A stretch of DNA of 21,048 nucleotides from CAVXYC01 sp046154735 (GTDB lineage Bacteria; Chloroflexota; UBA6077; JACCZL01), in contig JBJXFJ010000523.1 of assembly GCA_046154735.1 (NCBI GenBank), positions 1-21,048 on the forward strand. The letters are read 5' to 3'. The notes beneath the pieces are model-generated. The model worked only from the letters and a program-made list of their open reading frames with translations. It did not search any database and was not told the DNA's origin. Below, in pieces: positions 6,604 to 13,763 of the stretch (position 1 is the first letter of the stretch; each line of letters starts with the position of its first letter). The position numbers were made by a program, and so were the translations under genes.

Positions 6604-7926
6604 ATGGCCGAGTTAGCCGGGTTTCCCTATTTCGAGATCGAATTTAAAAAGGACGGCGTGATCCACGATCAGGCTCAGGTGCACGCTCTGGAAACATTCC
6701 TGCACCAGAGTGCGGTCACTGACCTCCTGTTCCTCGCGCACGGCTGGAATAATGACATAGCCGATGCACGCTGGCTCTACGGAGCGCTGCTAGGATCCGT
6801 GCGCACCCTGCTTGATAGCGCGCCGCCTTCGGGCCTGGCCAATCGTAGCTACGCGGTGGTGGGCCTGTTCTGGCCGTCCAAGAAGTTTGCTGACGCTGAG
6901 CTGATCCCCAGTGGTGCTGCCAGCGTGGGATCAGTTGTCAGCGATACGCTGCTCCGTGACCAGCTTGACGAGCTCAAGGGCGTCTTTAGTGCTCCAAACG
7001 CTGACGCGAAGCTTGACCAGGCCAAGCAGCTTGTGGGGAGATTGAACGATAGCCCCGCTGCGCGCCGGGAGCTGGTGGATCTCGTGCGGTCGATCCTGCC
7101 TCGCGCGGCGGCGAATAGTGAAGATGCTTCGGACCGATTCTTCACCGTGGATCCTGACCAGCTCATGCATCGATTGAGCCAACCCATCATGCAAGCAGGT
7201 CCGTCGGCGCGGTCCGGGGCGGGCGGTGCCAGCTCGCTCGGGGGGCCTCACGGGAGCGCGGCCGGCTTTGAGCTCAGCCTCAGCGGAATGAAGGCGGCGG
7301 CTCGGAGACTGCTGAACTATGCGACGTACTACCAGATGAAAGAGCGCGCTGGCACCGTGGGACGCGGTGGCGTGAGTAAGGTTCTCCGCGTCGTGCGAGA
7401 GTCCCATCCGAATCTGCGCTTGCATCTCGCTGGCCACAGCTTCGGCGGTCGACTCGTCACGGCCGCAACGGCCGGGGCCGAGGAACTAGCACCGGTTCGG
7501 ATCAGCAGTCTGACGTTGTTACAGGCGGCGTTCTCGCACAACGGGCTGGCTGAGCGTTTTGATGGGACGCATAACGGGATGTTTCGGCGCATCGTGACCG
7601 ACCAGATGGTGACTGGTCCGATCATGATTACCTGCACGCCGAATGACGTGGCGGTGGGCATGGCCTATCCGATAGCGTCGCGCATCGCTAATCAGGCGGC
7701 TTCACGTTTCGGTGATGCGTCAGACCCATTCGGCGGAATTGGGCGCAACGGAGCGCAGCACACCCCGGAGGCAGTGGAGGCCCAGCTCCTCCCCGTTCCC
7801 AGCACGTACGCGATGGAGAGTCACAAGATTTACAACCTTCATGCCGATGCGTTCATTAGCGACCACGGCGACGTGACCGGCCCGGAGGTGGCCCAGGCAC
7901 TCCTATCGGCCATCGCGGCAAGCTGA
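6604..7926 (+). CDS. Alpha/beta hydrolase (lipase/esterase-like) of the conflict cassette
   Basis: The 440-residue protein shows alpha/beta-hydrolase landmarks. Strand DLLFLAHGWNND (about 40-51) carries the HG oxyanion motif. LHLAGHSFGGRLV holds the nucleophile elbow G-H-Ser279-F-G. TCTPNDVAVG gives the likely acid Asp348, and DAFISDHGDVTGPEV the likely base His421. Between the first strand and the elbow lies a long insert (about 95-240, Ala/Ser/Gly-rich) that could form a lid. No signal peptide or membrane segment is visible, so it should act in the cytoplasm. Hydrolases of this shape cleave esters, often lipids, but the substrate is unknown. GGGAGGTG (6592-6599) precedes the ATG. It lies 101 nt after the peptidase and just before the SIR2 gene, all on one strand. 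I infer an effector role; a housekeeping esterase is the alternative. Confidence 0.85.
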   Translation: MAELAGFPYFEIEFKKDGVIHDQAQVHALETFLHQSAVTDLLFLAHGWNNDIADARWLYGALLGSVRTLLDSAPPSGLANRSYAVVGLFWPSKKFADAELIPSGAASVGSVVSDTLLRDQLDELKGVFSAPNADAKLDQAKQLVGRLNDSPAARRELVDLVRSILPRAAANSEDASDRFFTVDPDQLMHRLSQPIMQAGPSARSGAGGASSLGGPHGSAAGFELSLSGMKAAARRLLNYATYYQMKERAGTVGRGGVSKVLRVVRESHPNLRLHLAGHSFGGRLVTAATAGAEELAPVRISSLTLLQAAFSHNGLAERFDGTHNGMFRRIVTDQMVTGPIMITCTPNDVAVGMAYPIASRIANQAASRFGDASDPFGGIGRNGAQHTPEAVEAQLLPVPSTYAMESHKIYNLHADAFISDHGDVTGPEVAQALLSAIAAS

Positions 7927-7943
7927 AAGCTTGAGGCAGGTAC

Positions 7944-7992
7944 GAGAGGTGGTGATCCTGTGACCGCTAGCGCCAGTCTCGCTCCGCCATAG
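7944..7992 (+). promoter_or_regulatory. Strong ribosome-binding site, GTG and 10-codon frame ending in an in-frame TAG before SIR2
   Basis: GAGAGGTGG (7944-7952) stands about 8 nt before a GTG at 7960. That GTG is in frame with the SIR2 gene, but the frame stops at TAG 7990-7992 after ten codons. The 12 codons between this TAG and the GTG at 8029 read GAIARFFHAGEI, the usual first helix before the SIR2 strand VPFLGAGV. The gene therefore looks as if it naturally began at 7960. The tract is a nonsense mutation, a sequencing error or a leader peptide. Confidence 0.55.
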
Positions 7993-8028
7993 GGAGCTAT
8001 CGCGAGGTTCTTTCACGCGGGTGAGATC

Positions 8029-8931
8029 GTGCCGTTTCTGGGGGCTGGCGTGAATTTCGGCACCCGACAGCCGGGCGATATTTGGACCTCGGCCTCTCAA
8101 TTCTTGCCGAGTGGTCGTGAGCTGTCAGAGTTCCTCGCGAATGAGTCTAGCTTTCCCTATCAGAGCCCCTCGGAGCTCTCCGATCTGGCCAAGGTGGCGT
8201 CGTATTACGTGGAAGCGCTGGAGCGAACCGATCTACGCGAGCGTCTGCGCGACGTATTCAATCGTGACTGTCAGCCGGGAACGATTCATACCTATCTGGC
8301 GCGGACCGCGGCGATTCATCCGCTACTCATTGTGACGACCAACTATGACGATCTCACAGAGCGTGCATTTGAGGCGGCGAAGCAGCCCTATGATCTGGTG
8401 GTGCATCCCACGGACAATGAGGATTGGCGTGAATTCGTTCTGTGGTGGAAGCACGGTGCCGCGGCGCCCGAGCATGTACTGCCCAATATGCTCCACATTG
8501 ATCTCGATTCAACGACCGTGATCTACAAGATGCACGGAACGATGGATCGGCGGCAGATGGAGTTCGATAGCTACGTCATCACGGAAGATGACTATGTGGA
8601 GTTTCTGACCCGCATGGTGACCGGAACCGCCGTGCCCATGCAGTTCATGCGTCACTTCAGGGAGCGGCATTTCCTGTTTCTCGGATACGGTCTGCAGGAC
8701 TGGAACTGGCGAGTGGTGCTCAAGCATCTGCGTACACAGTCAACGCGCGTCCACGGTGACGCGACACAATCCAGTGGTGCGAGTCGCCGCGAGGAGCCAG
8801 GACGCCGGTCCTGGGCCATTCAGTTTCGGCCGTCCGATCTTGAGAAGGAGCTCTGGGATCGGCGGGATGTGAAGATCTACGACGTGGATATTAACTCGTT
8901 CGTGGATCGATTGCTCAAGCAGGCTCCCTAG
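8029..8931 (+). CDS. SIR2-like (SIR2_2-type) protein, probable NADase effector
   Basis: From GTG 8029 the 300-residue protein begins VPFLGAGVNFG, the NAD-binding Rossmann motif. Further SIR2 landmarks follow in order: VTTNYDDLTERA with Asn105, YKMHGTMDR with the likely catalytic His169, ITEDDYVEFL (about 184-192), and FLFLGYGLQDWNWR (about 215-228). Proteins of this clade degrade NAD+ when activated by a sensor in anti-phage systems; deacetylation is the other known activity. Twelve codons upstream of this start (from 7993) still encode the family's first helix, but an in-frame TAG separates them from the best start at 7960. The true N-terminus is therefore uncertain. The ribosome-binding site for 8029 is weak (gggtgag, 4 nt away). 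Its TAG stop directly abuts the ATG of the nSTAND gene (0 nt), strong evidence that the two proteins work together. Confidence 0.88.
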   Translation: MPFLGAGVNFGTRQPGDIWTSASQFLPSGRELSEFLANESSFPYQSPSELSDLAKVASYYVEALERTDLRERLRDVFNRDCQPGTIHTYLARTAAIHPLLIVTTNYDDLTERAFEAAKQPYDLVVHPTDNEDWREFVLWWKHGAAAPEHVLPNMLHIDLDSTTVIYKMHGTMDRRQMEFDSYVITEDDYVEFLTRMVTGTAVPMQFMRHFRERHFLFLGYGLQDWNWRVVLKHLRTQSTRVHGDATQSSGASRREEPGRRSWAIQFRPSDLEKELWDRRDVKIYDVDINSFVDRLLKQAP

Positions 8932-11649
8932 ATGATGCCCGCGTCAGCACCCATCGATGTCTCTGGGCTCCCCGCGGATTTCTGCCCTTTCAAAGGGCTT
9001 GCCCCCTATACCGCTGATGACGAGCCGTACTTCTTCGGGCGCGCGACGGACCGTGAGATCATCATCTCAAACCTCTATGGGTCGCCTCTGACAGTGTTTT
9101 ATGGAGCCAGCGGCGCTGGGAAGAGCTCCGTGCTTCTCGCGGGCGTGATACCGCGCCTCCGTACAAGTGGGGGCGTTGCGGTCCTCGCCTTCCGCGAATG
9201 GCAGGGTGACGATTTCCTCGAGCGCTTTCGGGTGCGAATCATTCAGGCCACGGAGCGCGCCCTTGGCGCTCCACTCCCTGATCTCCCACCCGGTCTTTTG
9301 GACGTACTCTCAGCTTGTTCAACGGCTTTGGGCGGACCAATCTTCGTTGTGCTCGATCAGTTTGAGGAGTATTTCCTCTACCACGCTCATTCAGAGGCGG
9401 GGCAGCAGTTCGACACCGAGCTCGTGCGCGCGATCAATCGGCGCGGGCTCGACGTGAATTTCATGTTCTCAATGCGTGAGGACGAGCTCAGTAAGCTGGA
9501 TCGTTATCAAGGGCGCATCGTCAACCTCCTGGGCAACCTACTCCGGCTCGATCATTTGAACAAGGAGGCCGCGGCCCAGGCAATGCGCGGACCGCTGGAG
9601 CAATTTGCACGTGACCCACGCCAAAATTCGAAGGAATCAGGGCCCACATCGATTGAAGACCGGCTCGTGGAGACGCTTCAGCACGATCTTCGGCGGGGGC
9701 GAGTCAGCCTCGTGGATATCGGCCTCGGCAGCGCGGAGGTTCGGTCAGGGAGCTCACCTGGCGATGACCGGATCGAAACGCCATTGCTCCAGCTTGTTCT
9801 CACCCGTCTCTGGCGCGAGGAAGTACGCGCAGGTTCACCCCGGCTTCGCTTGCAGACATATCAGGCGCTTGGCGGCGCGACGAGCATCGCCAGAACGCAC
9901 CTGAATGAGACAATGGATCGCCTGTCAGCATCGGAGCGGGAGCTCGCCGCGGCGCTCTTCCGCTACCTCGTGACGCCATCCGGAGCGAAGGTTGCCCAGG
10001 AAAGCGGCGCGTTAGCCACCTGGGTGGAGCGACCGAACGCGAATATCGATGCAGTGCTCAATCGCCTCTGCGCTCCGGACACGCGTATCTTGCGGAGAGT
10101 TCAGCTCAGTGGACAGGCGGAGCGCTATGAACTATTTCATGATGTTCTTGCGCCGGCCCTGCTGGACTGGCGCCGGCGTGATGATGAGCAGCGCATCGTC
10201 CGCCGACGAGTGAGTCAGCTTGGACGCTGGGCCCTGCTTGGCGGCGCCGCCGCGTTGATTGGCGTTGGGGCATTCTCATTTCAAACGGGCTCCATGCTGA
10301 ATCTGGAGCAGGAGCGGGCCGCTCGCCTGCTTGCGGAGACTGCCCAGGCTGAGTCCGTGCTTCAGCGCAACGCCGAGAGACAGGCCGTGGCGACGGCTTC
10401 CGCTGCGCTGGGCGAGGCCAAGAGCAGCCTGGATGCCGTCATGTCTGCAAATGCAACCGCCGTAGTGGCACAGGCTAGCGCTGAGGAGAACCTGCGGTTG
10501 GCCCGGGAAAGCGCGGCCCAGGCGGTGGAGAGCTCCATGCAGGCGGCGCAGGCTGAGTTGGAGCGTGATTCGGCGAAACAGCAGAGCGTTGCCCTGGCGC
10601 GCTTTGCTAGTCGGCTCGTGTTGCGTGAGCATGCGGGCGCGGTGTATTTCGCCGCCTTCAGCCCGGATGGCCGCCGGATCGCCAGCGCTGGCGAGGATGC
10701 CATAGTTCGCCTGTGGGATACAGATACCGGTCGCGTAACGGGCGTCCTGCGGGGCCACGTTGGTCGGGTGTATAGCGTTGCCTGGGATCGTGATGGGGCT
10801 CGAGTCGTGACAGCGGGGCTGGATGACACGGCGCGGATCTGGGACGTCTCCGCCCAGCGCGAGTCGCTGCCCCCGCTGCGCCATCCTGACCGTGTTCTGA
10901 GCGCCGCGATTAACGCGGATGGAACCCTCGTCGCCACAGGCTGTGCGGATCACCTAGTGCGGATCTGGAGCGCTCGCGATGGTGGCTTGGTTGCAACGTT
11001 GCGTGGTCACGGCGATACGGTCAACACGGTGGCGTTCAGTCGTGAGGGCCAGCTCCTGGTCAGTGCCTCCAACGACGATACCGCGCGCGTCTGGCGGCGG
11101 GACGGGACAGATTGGCAGGAAGCAGCAGCGCCGATGCCGCATGCTGACGCGGTGACCAGTGCGGCCTTTAGCGCCGATGCGCAGCGGGTTGTCACCAGTA
11201 ACGCGGATCGGACGGCCTACCTCTGGGATCGCAATGCGGGGTTGATTGGCGCACTGCCGGGGCACACGGATCGTGTGATCAGCGCGACGTTCAGCCAGGA
11301 CAATACCGAGGTGGCCACGGCCAGCGCCGATGGTACGGCGCGCATCTGGGATGCAGATAGTCTCACGTTGAACGCGGACTTGCGCGGCCACACGGACCGC
11401 GTTTATAGCGCGCTGTTCAATCCCGACGGGACCCTGGTGGTGACTGCCGGGAGGGATGGCACCGTGCGGGTCTGGGGCCCGAGCATTGTGGAACAGCCGA
11501 GCACCGCGCCTAGTGACGAGGGTCTGGAAAAGGGAGCGCAACGAGCTTTTCCGCCTCCTCAAGCTCAGCAGCCTCAGTCCACAAGCGCACAAGTGCCCTT
11601 CACCGCGTCGTCATCACCACGCCCAGCGACCTCTCCGACCCCTCGGTGA
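8932..11649 (+). CDS. nSTAND-type NTPase with transmembrane segment, coiled coil and WD40 propeller
   Basis: This 905-residue protein opens with CPFKGLAPYTADDEPYFFGR (18-37), the typical lead-in of nSTAND1 NTPases. Walker A is GASGAGKS (58-65, Lys64) and Walker B is FVVLDQFEE (138-146). A winged-helix-like region ends near FHDVLAPALLDWRR (402-415). One hydrophobic helix lies at about 432-450. A long Ala/Gln/Glu-rich coiled coil spans about 455-560. Seven WD40 repeats follow, starting near 566, 608, 650, 692, 736, 777 and 819, ending in WD, WG or similar. That is exactly one seven-bladed propeller. The tail (851-905) is Pro/Ser/Gln-rich. STAND proteins are NTP-driven switches that oligomerise when their repeat domain senses a signal. 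This is the likely sensor of the cassette. Its first ATG abuts the SIR2 stop codon; a second in-frame ATG follows at once. Confidence 0.93.
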   Translation: MMPASAPIDVSGLPADFCPFKGLAPYTADDEPYFFGRATDREIIISNLYGSPLTVFYGASGAGKSSVLLAGVIPRLRTSGGVAVLAFREWQGDDFLERFRVRIIQATERALGAPLPDLPPGLLDVLSACSTALGGPIFVVLDQFEEYFLYHAHSEAGQQFDTELVRAINRRGLDVNFMFSMREDELSKLDRYQGRIVNLLGNLLRLDHLNKEAAAQAMRGPLEQFARDPRQNSKESGPTSIEDRLVETLQHDLRRGRVSLVDIGLGSAEVRSGSSPGDDRIETPLLQLVLTRLWREEVRAGSPRLRLQTYQALGGATSIARTHLNETMDRLSASERELAAALFRYLVTPSGAKVAQESGALATWVERPNANIDAVLNRLCAPDTRILRRVQLSGQAERYELFHDVLAPALLDWRRRDDEQRIVRRRVSQLGRWALLGGAAALIGVGAFSFQTGSMLNLEQERAARLLAETAQAESVLQRNAERQAVATASAALGEAKSSLDAVMSANATAVVAQASAEENLRLARESAAQAVESSMQAAQAELERDSAKQQSVALARFASRLVLREHAGAVYFAAFSPDGRRIASAGEDAIVRLWDTDTGRVTGVLRGHVGRVYSVAWDRDGARVVTAGLDDTARIWDVSAQRESLPPLRHPDRVLSAAINADGTLVATGCADHLVRIWSARDGGLVATLRGHGDTVNTVAFSREGQLLVSASNDDTARVWRRDGTDWQEAAAPMPHADAVTSAAFSADAQRVVTSNADRTAYLWDRNAGLIGALPGHTDRVISATFSQDNTEVATASADGTARIWDADSLTLNADLRGHTDRVYSALFNPDGTLVVTAGRDGTVRVWGPSIVEQPSTAPSDEGLEKGAQRAFPPPQAQQPQSTSAQVPFTASSSPRPATSPTPR

Positions 11650-11666
11650 TCTCCACTCAAGCCTAC

Positions 11667-11819
11667 ACTTGTACAGAGGAGCGGATGTCGCACGGTGGAT
11701 AGCGGTGTGGTGTCAGGTATCTTGCCCGACAGTATTCGGTTCGATAGGGCCGGGCTATCGGGCAAGCTGCCCGACACCACCCCAGAACTCTCGACCTACA
11801 TCCGCAAAGTTGTACGAGT
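11667..11819. repeat. 153-bp imperfect inverted-repeat (MITE/REPIN-like) element
   Basis: The two ends align with each other in inverted orientation over about 65 nt. Shared blocks are a gtaca pentamer, gcggatgt (left arm, with its complement acatccgc at right), gtggtgtc (left) and the gggcaag/cttgccc cores. The inner 25-nt arms (11707-11731 with 11756-11780) match at 21 positions, and the right inner arm is itself a short palindrome (cgggca-agc-tgcccg). It fills the gap between the convergent nSTAND and M14 genes, where it may also end transcription in both directions. No transposase lies nearby, so a non-autonomous element is the likely origin. Confidence 0.6.
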
Positions 11820-11858
11820 GGGCCGGCGTCAACCCCGTCATTCAGGCCGATGTCGCTC

Positions 11859-12725
11859 TCATTCCGCGGCCAGAACAGTGATGACATCGCGAATGGCAGC
11901 GAGATTCTGGCCCCAGTCAAGAGTTTGCTGGTCGGGTAGATCAATCTCAACGCCCCGCACCCCCACCGCGTCCAGCCAGTCCATAAGCTGTCCAGTGAGC
12001 TCATACTCAGTCCAGGTTTCCAGGTACGGGTACCCTGTGATGATTGCAACGCGACGTGCCAGCGGTGTTCCGAGGCCTCCACCGTCCCGAGCCGTGACGG
12101 ACACAATGCCACTGTGGTAGGAAAGGGCCGCCGTGATGCCGCTCGTTCGCACGAAGTCACGGAGGGCCGAACTTTCCGGCTCTGAAAATGGGGCAGCACC
12201 CCCGGCGCCTGGTCGCCTCCCACTTGGACCATATCTACCGCCAGCTCGACCGGCCGCATCCGTGGACCAGTTGGGTGTATCGAAGTTTCGATTCAGGTCC
12301 ACACCGCGCGCATTCCAGGCCGCGTCACGATCGTTACCGGCGGCAAGTCCATCAGGATTGAGTCCTGGAATGAAGAACACGCTCATATTCCCGGGAATCT
12401 CACCCGGATTCAACTGAAAGTGTTCAATTGCTGTGGAGACAAGCTGATACGTGTTTCTTTCCCAGCCCCCGTGAATCCCGCCAAGAAGCGCGAGGCGTCG
12501 CTCGCCGCTGCCGAGCCGAAACGCCTGGATCGGACGACCTTGCACGGAGTGACCGATTGCAAACCATTCGTTTTCGTAATCTGTGGTCGCCGGAGTGGGC
12601 TGGGCCAGTGTGGCACCGGCCCAGAGCGCTGTGACGAGACTGGACAGGATGACCAACTCTGCCATACGGTCTATGGCTACACGCGGCCAGGCCAATTTTG
12701 GAATCATCTCAACAGTGCACGACAT
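11859..12725 (-). CDS. Secreted M14-family zinc carboxypeptidase-like protein
   Basis: The 288-residue protein has a hydrophobic export segment (about 23-41, ending GATLAQ) after a long N-terminal stretch. The real start could be Met21, which would leave a standard signal peptide; no clear ribosome-binding site decides between Met1, Met7 and Met21. M14 landmarks: GGIHGGWERN supplies His85 and Glu89, GVDLNRNFD gives the substrate-binding Asn145/Arg146, LSYHSG supplies the third zinc ligand His204, and VEIDLPD gives the likely catalytic Glu260. The spacing His-x3-Glu is one residue longer than the usual H-x-x-E; I recall similar HGGYE-type sequences in this family, but I cannot check that here. 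The family trims C-terminal residues from peptides or cleaves cell-wall peptides. It is transcribed towards the conflict cassette and separated from it by an inverted repeat, so I do not assign it to that system. Confidence 0.85.
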   Translation of the reverse strand: MSCTVEMIPKLAWPRVAIDRMAELVILSSLVTALWAGATLAQPTPATTDYENEWFAIGHSVQGRPIQAFRLGSGERRLALLGGIHGGWERNTYQLVSTAIEHFQLNPGEIPGNMSVFFIPGLNPDGLAAGNDRDAAWNARGVDLNRNFDTPNWSTDAAGRAGGRYGPSGRRPGAGGAAPFSEPESSALRDFVRTSGITAALSYHSGIVSVTARDGGGLGTPLARRVAIITGYPYLETWTEYELTGQLMDWLDAVGVRGVEIDLPDQQTLDWGQNLAAIRDVITVLAAE

Positions 12726-12917
12726 TCATGAGTCATCTGGAGCAGATCCGTCAGAATGATGATCTGCTGAGCCCGTTCAGACGTATTCGGGATGATTTTG
12801 TCGCTATCAAGCACCGCGCGTGGGGCGAGCGCAAGCATCGTTGATGGCATAACTCCAGCCAGAAGAGAAGATTCTTCGGTGCAGGCAGAATCTTAAGTGT
12901 CCTGGGCCAATCTTCGA

Positions 12918-12923
12918 TATACT
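12918..12923 (+). promoter_or_regulatory. Possible -10 box for the MgtC-like/kinase operon
   Basis: TATACT (12918-12923) is 45 nt before the start codon of the MgtC-like gene and matches five of six -10 bases. No good -35 box stands at the right distance, so this is only suggestive. Confidence 0.25.
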
Positions 12924-12968
12924 GAAGCGTCGTTTTGTGCGCCCTCGCGCGCGGCGCTAGGAGCAAGC

Positions 12969-13763
12969 ATGGAATCGCACCGCCACTGGTCAATCGCGTT
13001 GTTGCTCGGCCTCGGTGTCCTGGCATTGGCAGCTCCTGAGCATGCCCTGGCGCAGTCTGCGCAGCCCACGCCGGTGATCCCGGCGCCTTTCGACCAAGCC
13101 ACTCAGGTGGCCCAACAGGTTCTGGGGACCCACTCCTACGATCCACTCACGGCTATCGGCCGGCTCCTGCTGGCCGCGTTTCTGGGAGCCATCATCGCCT
13201 ACCGCCGCCGTTTGATGGTGGAGGAGTACATCCTACAGGCTCATGTGATCATCTCATTTACTGGGGCCCTCATGATGATCATCATCGGCAATGAGATTGT
13301 GCGCGCCTTCGGACTGTTGGGCGCGGGCAACATTGTTCGCTATCGGACGCCGGTGCGCGACCCGCAGGCGCTTGCATCGCTCTTCGTCACCATGGGTGTG
13401 GGCATTGCCGTGGGGGTTGGTCTCTGGGAGATGGGTATCGCGGCGACGGTGATGGTAGTGCTCTTCCAGTTTGTCTTTGGGCACCTTGACAGGATTCTGC
13501 CAGGGAAGCTCTACCAGCCGCGAAAATCGTACGAGCTTTCACTCTCCACCGAGAGCCCGGAGGTCACACTGGATCAGCTTCGTGCGTTGTTTGCAAAGGA
13601 AGATATCACCTTCACACTACTCGAGTATGAGCTCGCGCGCAAAGATAAGCTGGCCAAGATGTCGCTCAAGGTGATCGTTCCTGAGCACATGAATACGGAA
13701 CAGCTATCGATCATGATCTTGAAAGAGGGCGTGCAATCGGTGAGTTGGGAGGAAGGGCAATGA
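12969..13763 (+). CDS. MgtC/DUF4956-like membrane protein with C-terminal ACT-like domain
   Basis: Starting at ATG 12969, which AGGAG (12959-12963) supports better than the upstream in-frame candidate at 12897, the protein has 264 residues. Residues 1-29 look like a signal peptide (ALAQS). Membrane helices lie at about 61-78, 92-113, 134-153 and 155-171. Between helices two and three the motif GNIVRYRTPVRDP (120-132) matches the conserved IVRFRTP-type loop of DUF4956 and MgtC-related proteins. Residues 187-264 form a soluble beta-alpha-beta region ending EGVQSVSWEEGQ, resembling the ACT-like tail of MgtC proteins. The molecular function is not established for this group. It overlaps the next gene by 4 nt (ATGA), so it is translated together with two kinase-like proteins, and a shared role is likely. 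Confidence 0.8.
   Translation: MESHRHWSIALLLGLGVLALAAPEHALAQSAQPTPVIPAPFDQATQVAQQVLGTHSYDPLTAIGRLLLAAFLGAIIAYRRRLMVEEYILQAHVIISFTGALMMIIIGNEIVRAFGLLGAGNIVRYRTPVRDPQALASLFVTMGVGIAVGVGLWEMGIAATVMVVLFQFVFGHLDRILPGKLYQPRKSYELSLSTESPEVTLDQLRALFAKEDITFTLLEYELARKDKLAKMSLKVIVPEHMNTEQLSIMILKEGVQSVSWEEGQ

Noticed and set aside
7990..7992. TAG as a recoded sense codon
   Set aside because: TAG ends the S8, SIR2, kinase/HD, amidohydrolase and cupin genes in this window, so genome-wide reassignment does not fit; no stimulatory structure for read-through is evident.
10276..10953. A 225-codon minus-strand frame opposite the nSTAND gene
   Set aside because: It is antisense to the coiled-coil and first WD40 blades; the sense frame is unambiguous.
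11456..11881. A 141-codon plus-strand frame running past the nSTAND stop
   Set aside because: It overlaps the nSTAND tail, the inverted-repeat element and the M14 3' end, and its translation has no family resemblance.
11859..12725. M14 peptidase as a fifth member of the conflict cassette
   Set aside because: It is on the opposite strand, convergent, exported, and separated from the cassette by the 153-bp inverted repeat.
12868..12894. 8-bp hairpin before the MgtC-like gene
   Set aside because: Short arms with an 11-nt loop, and no T-run; not distinguishable from chance in this composition.
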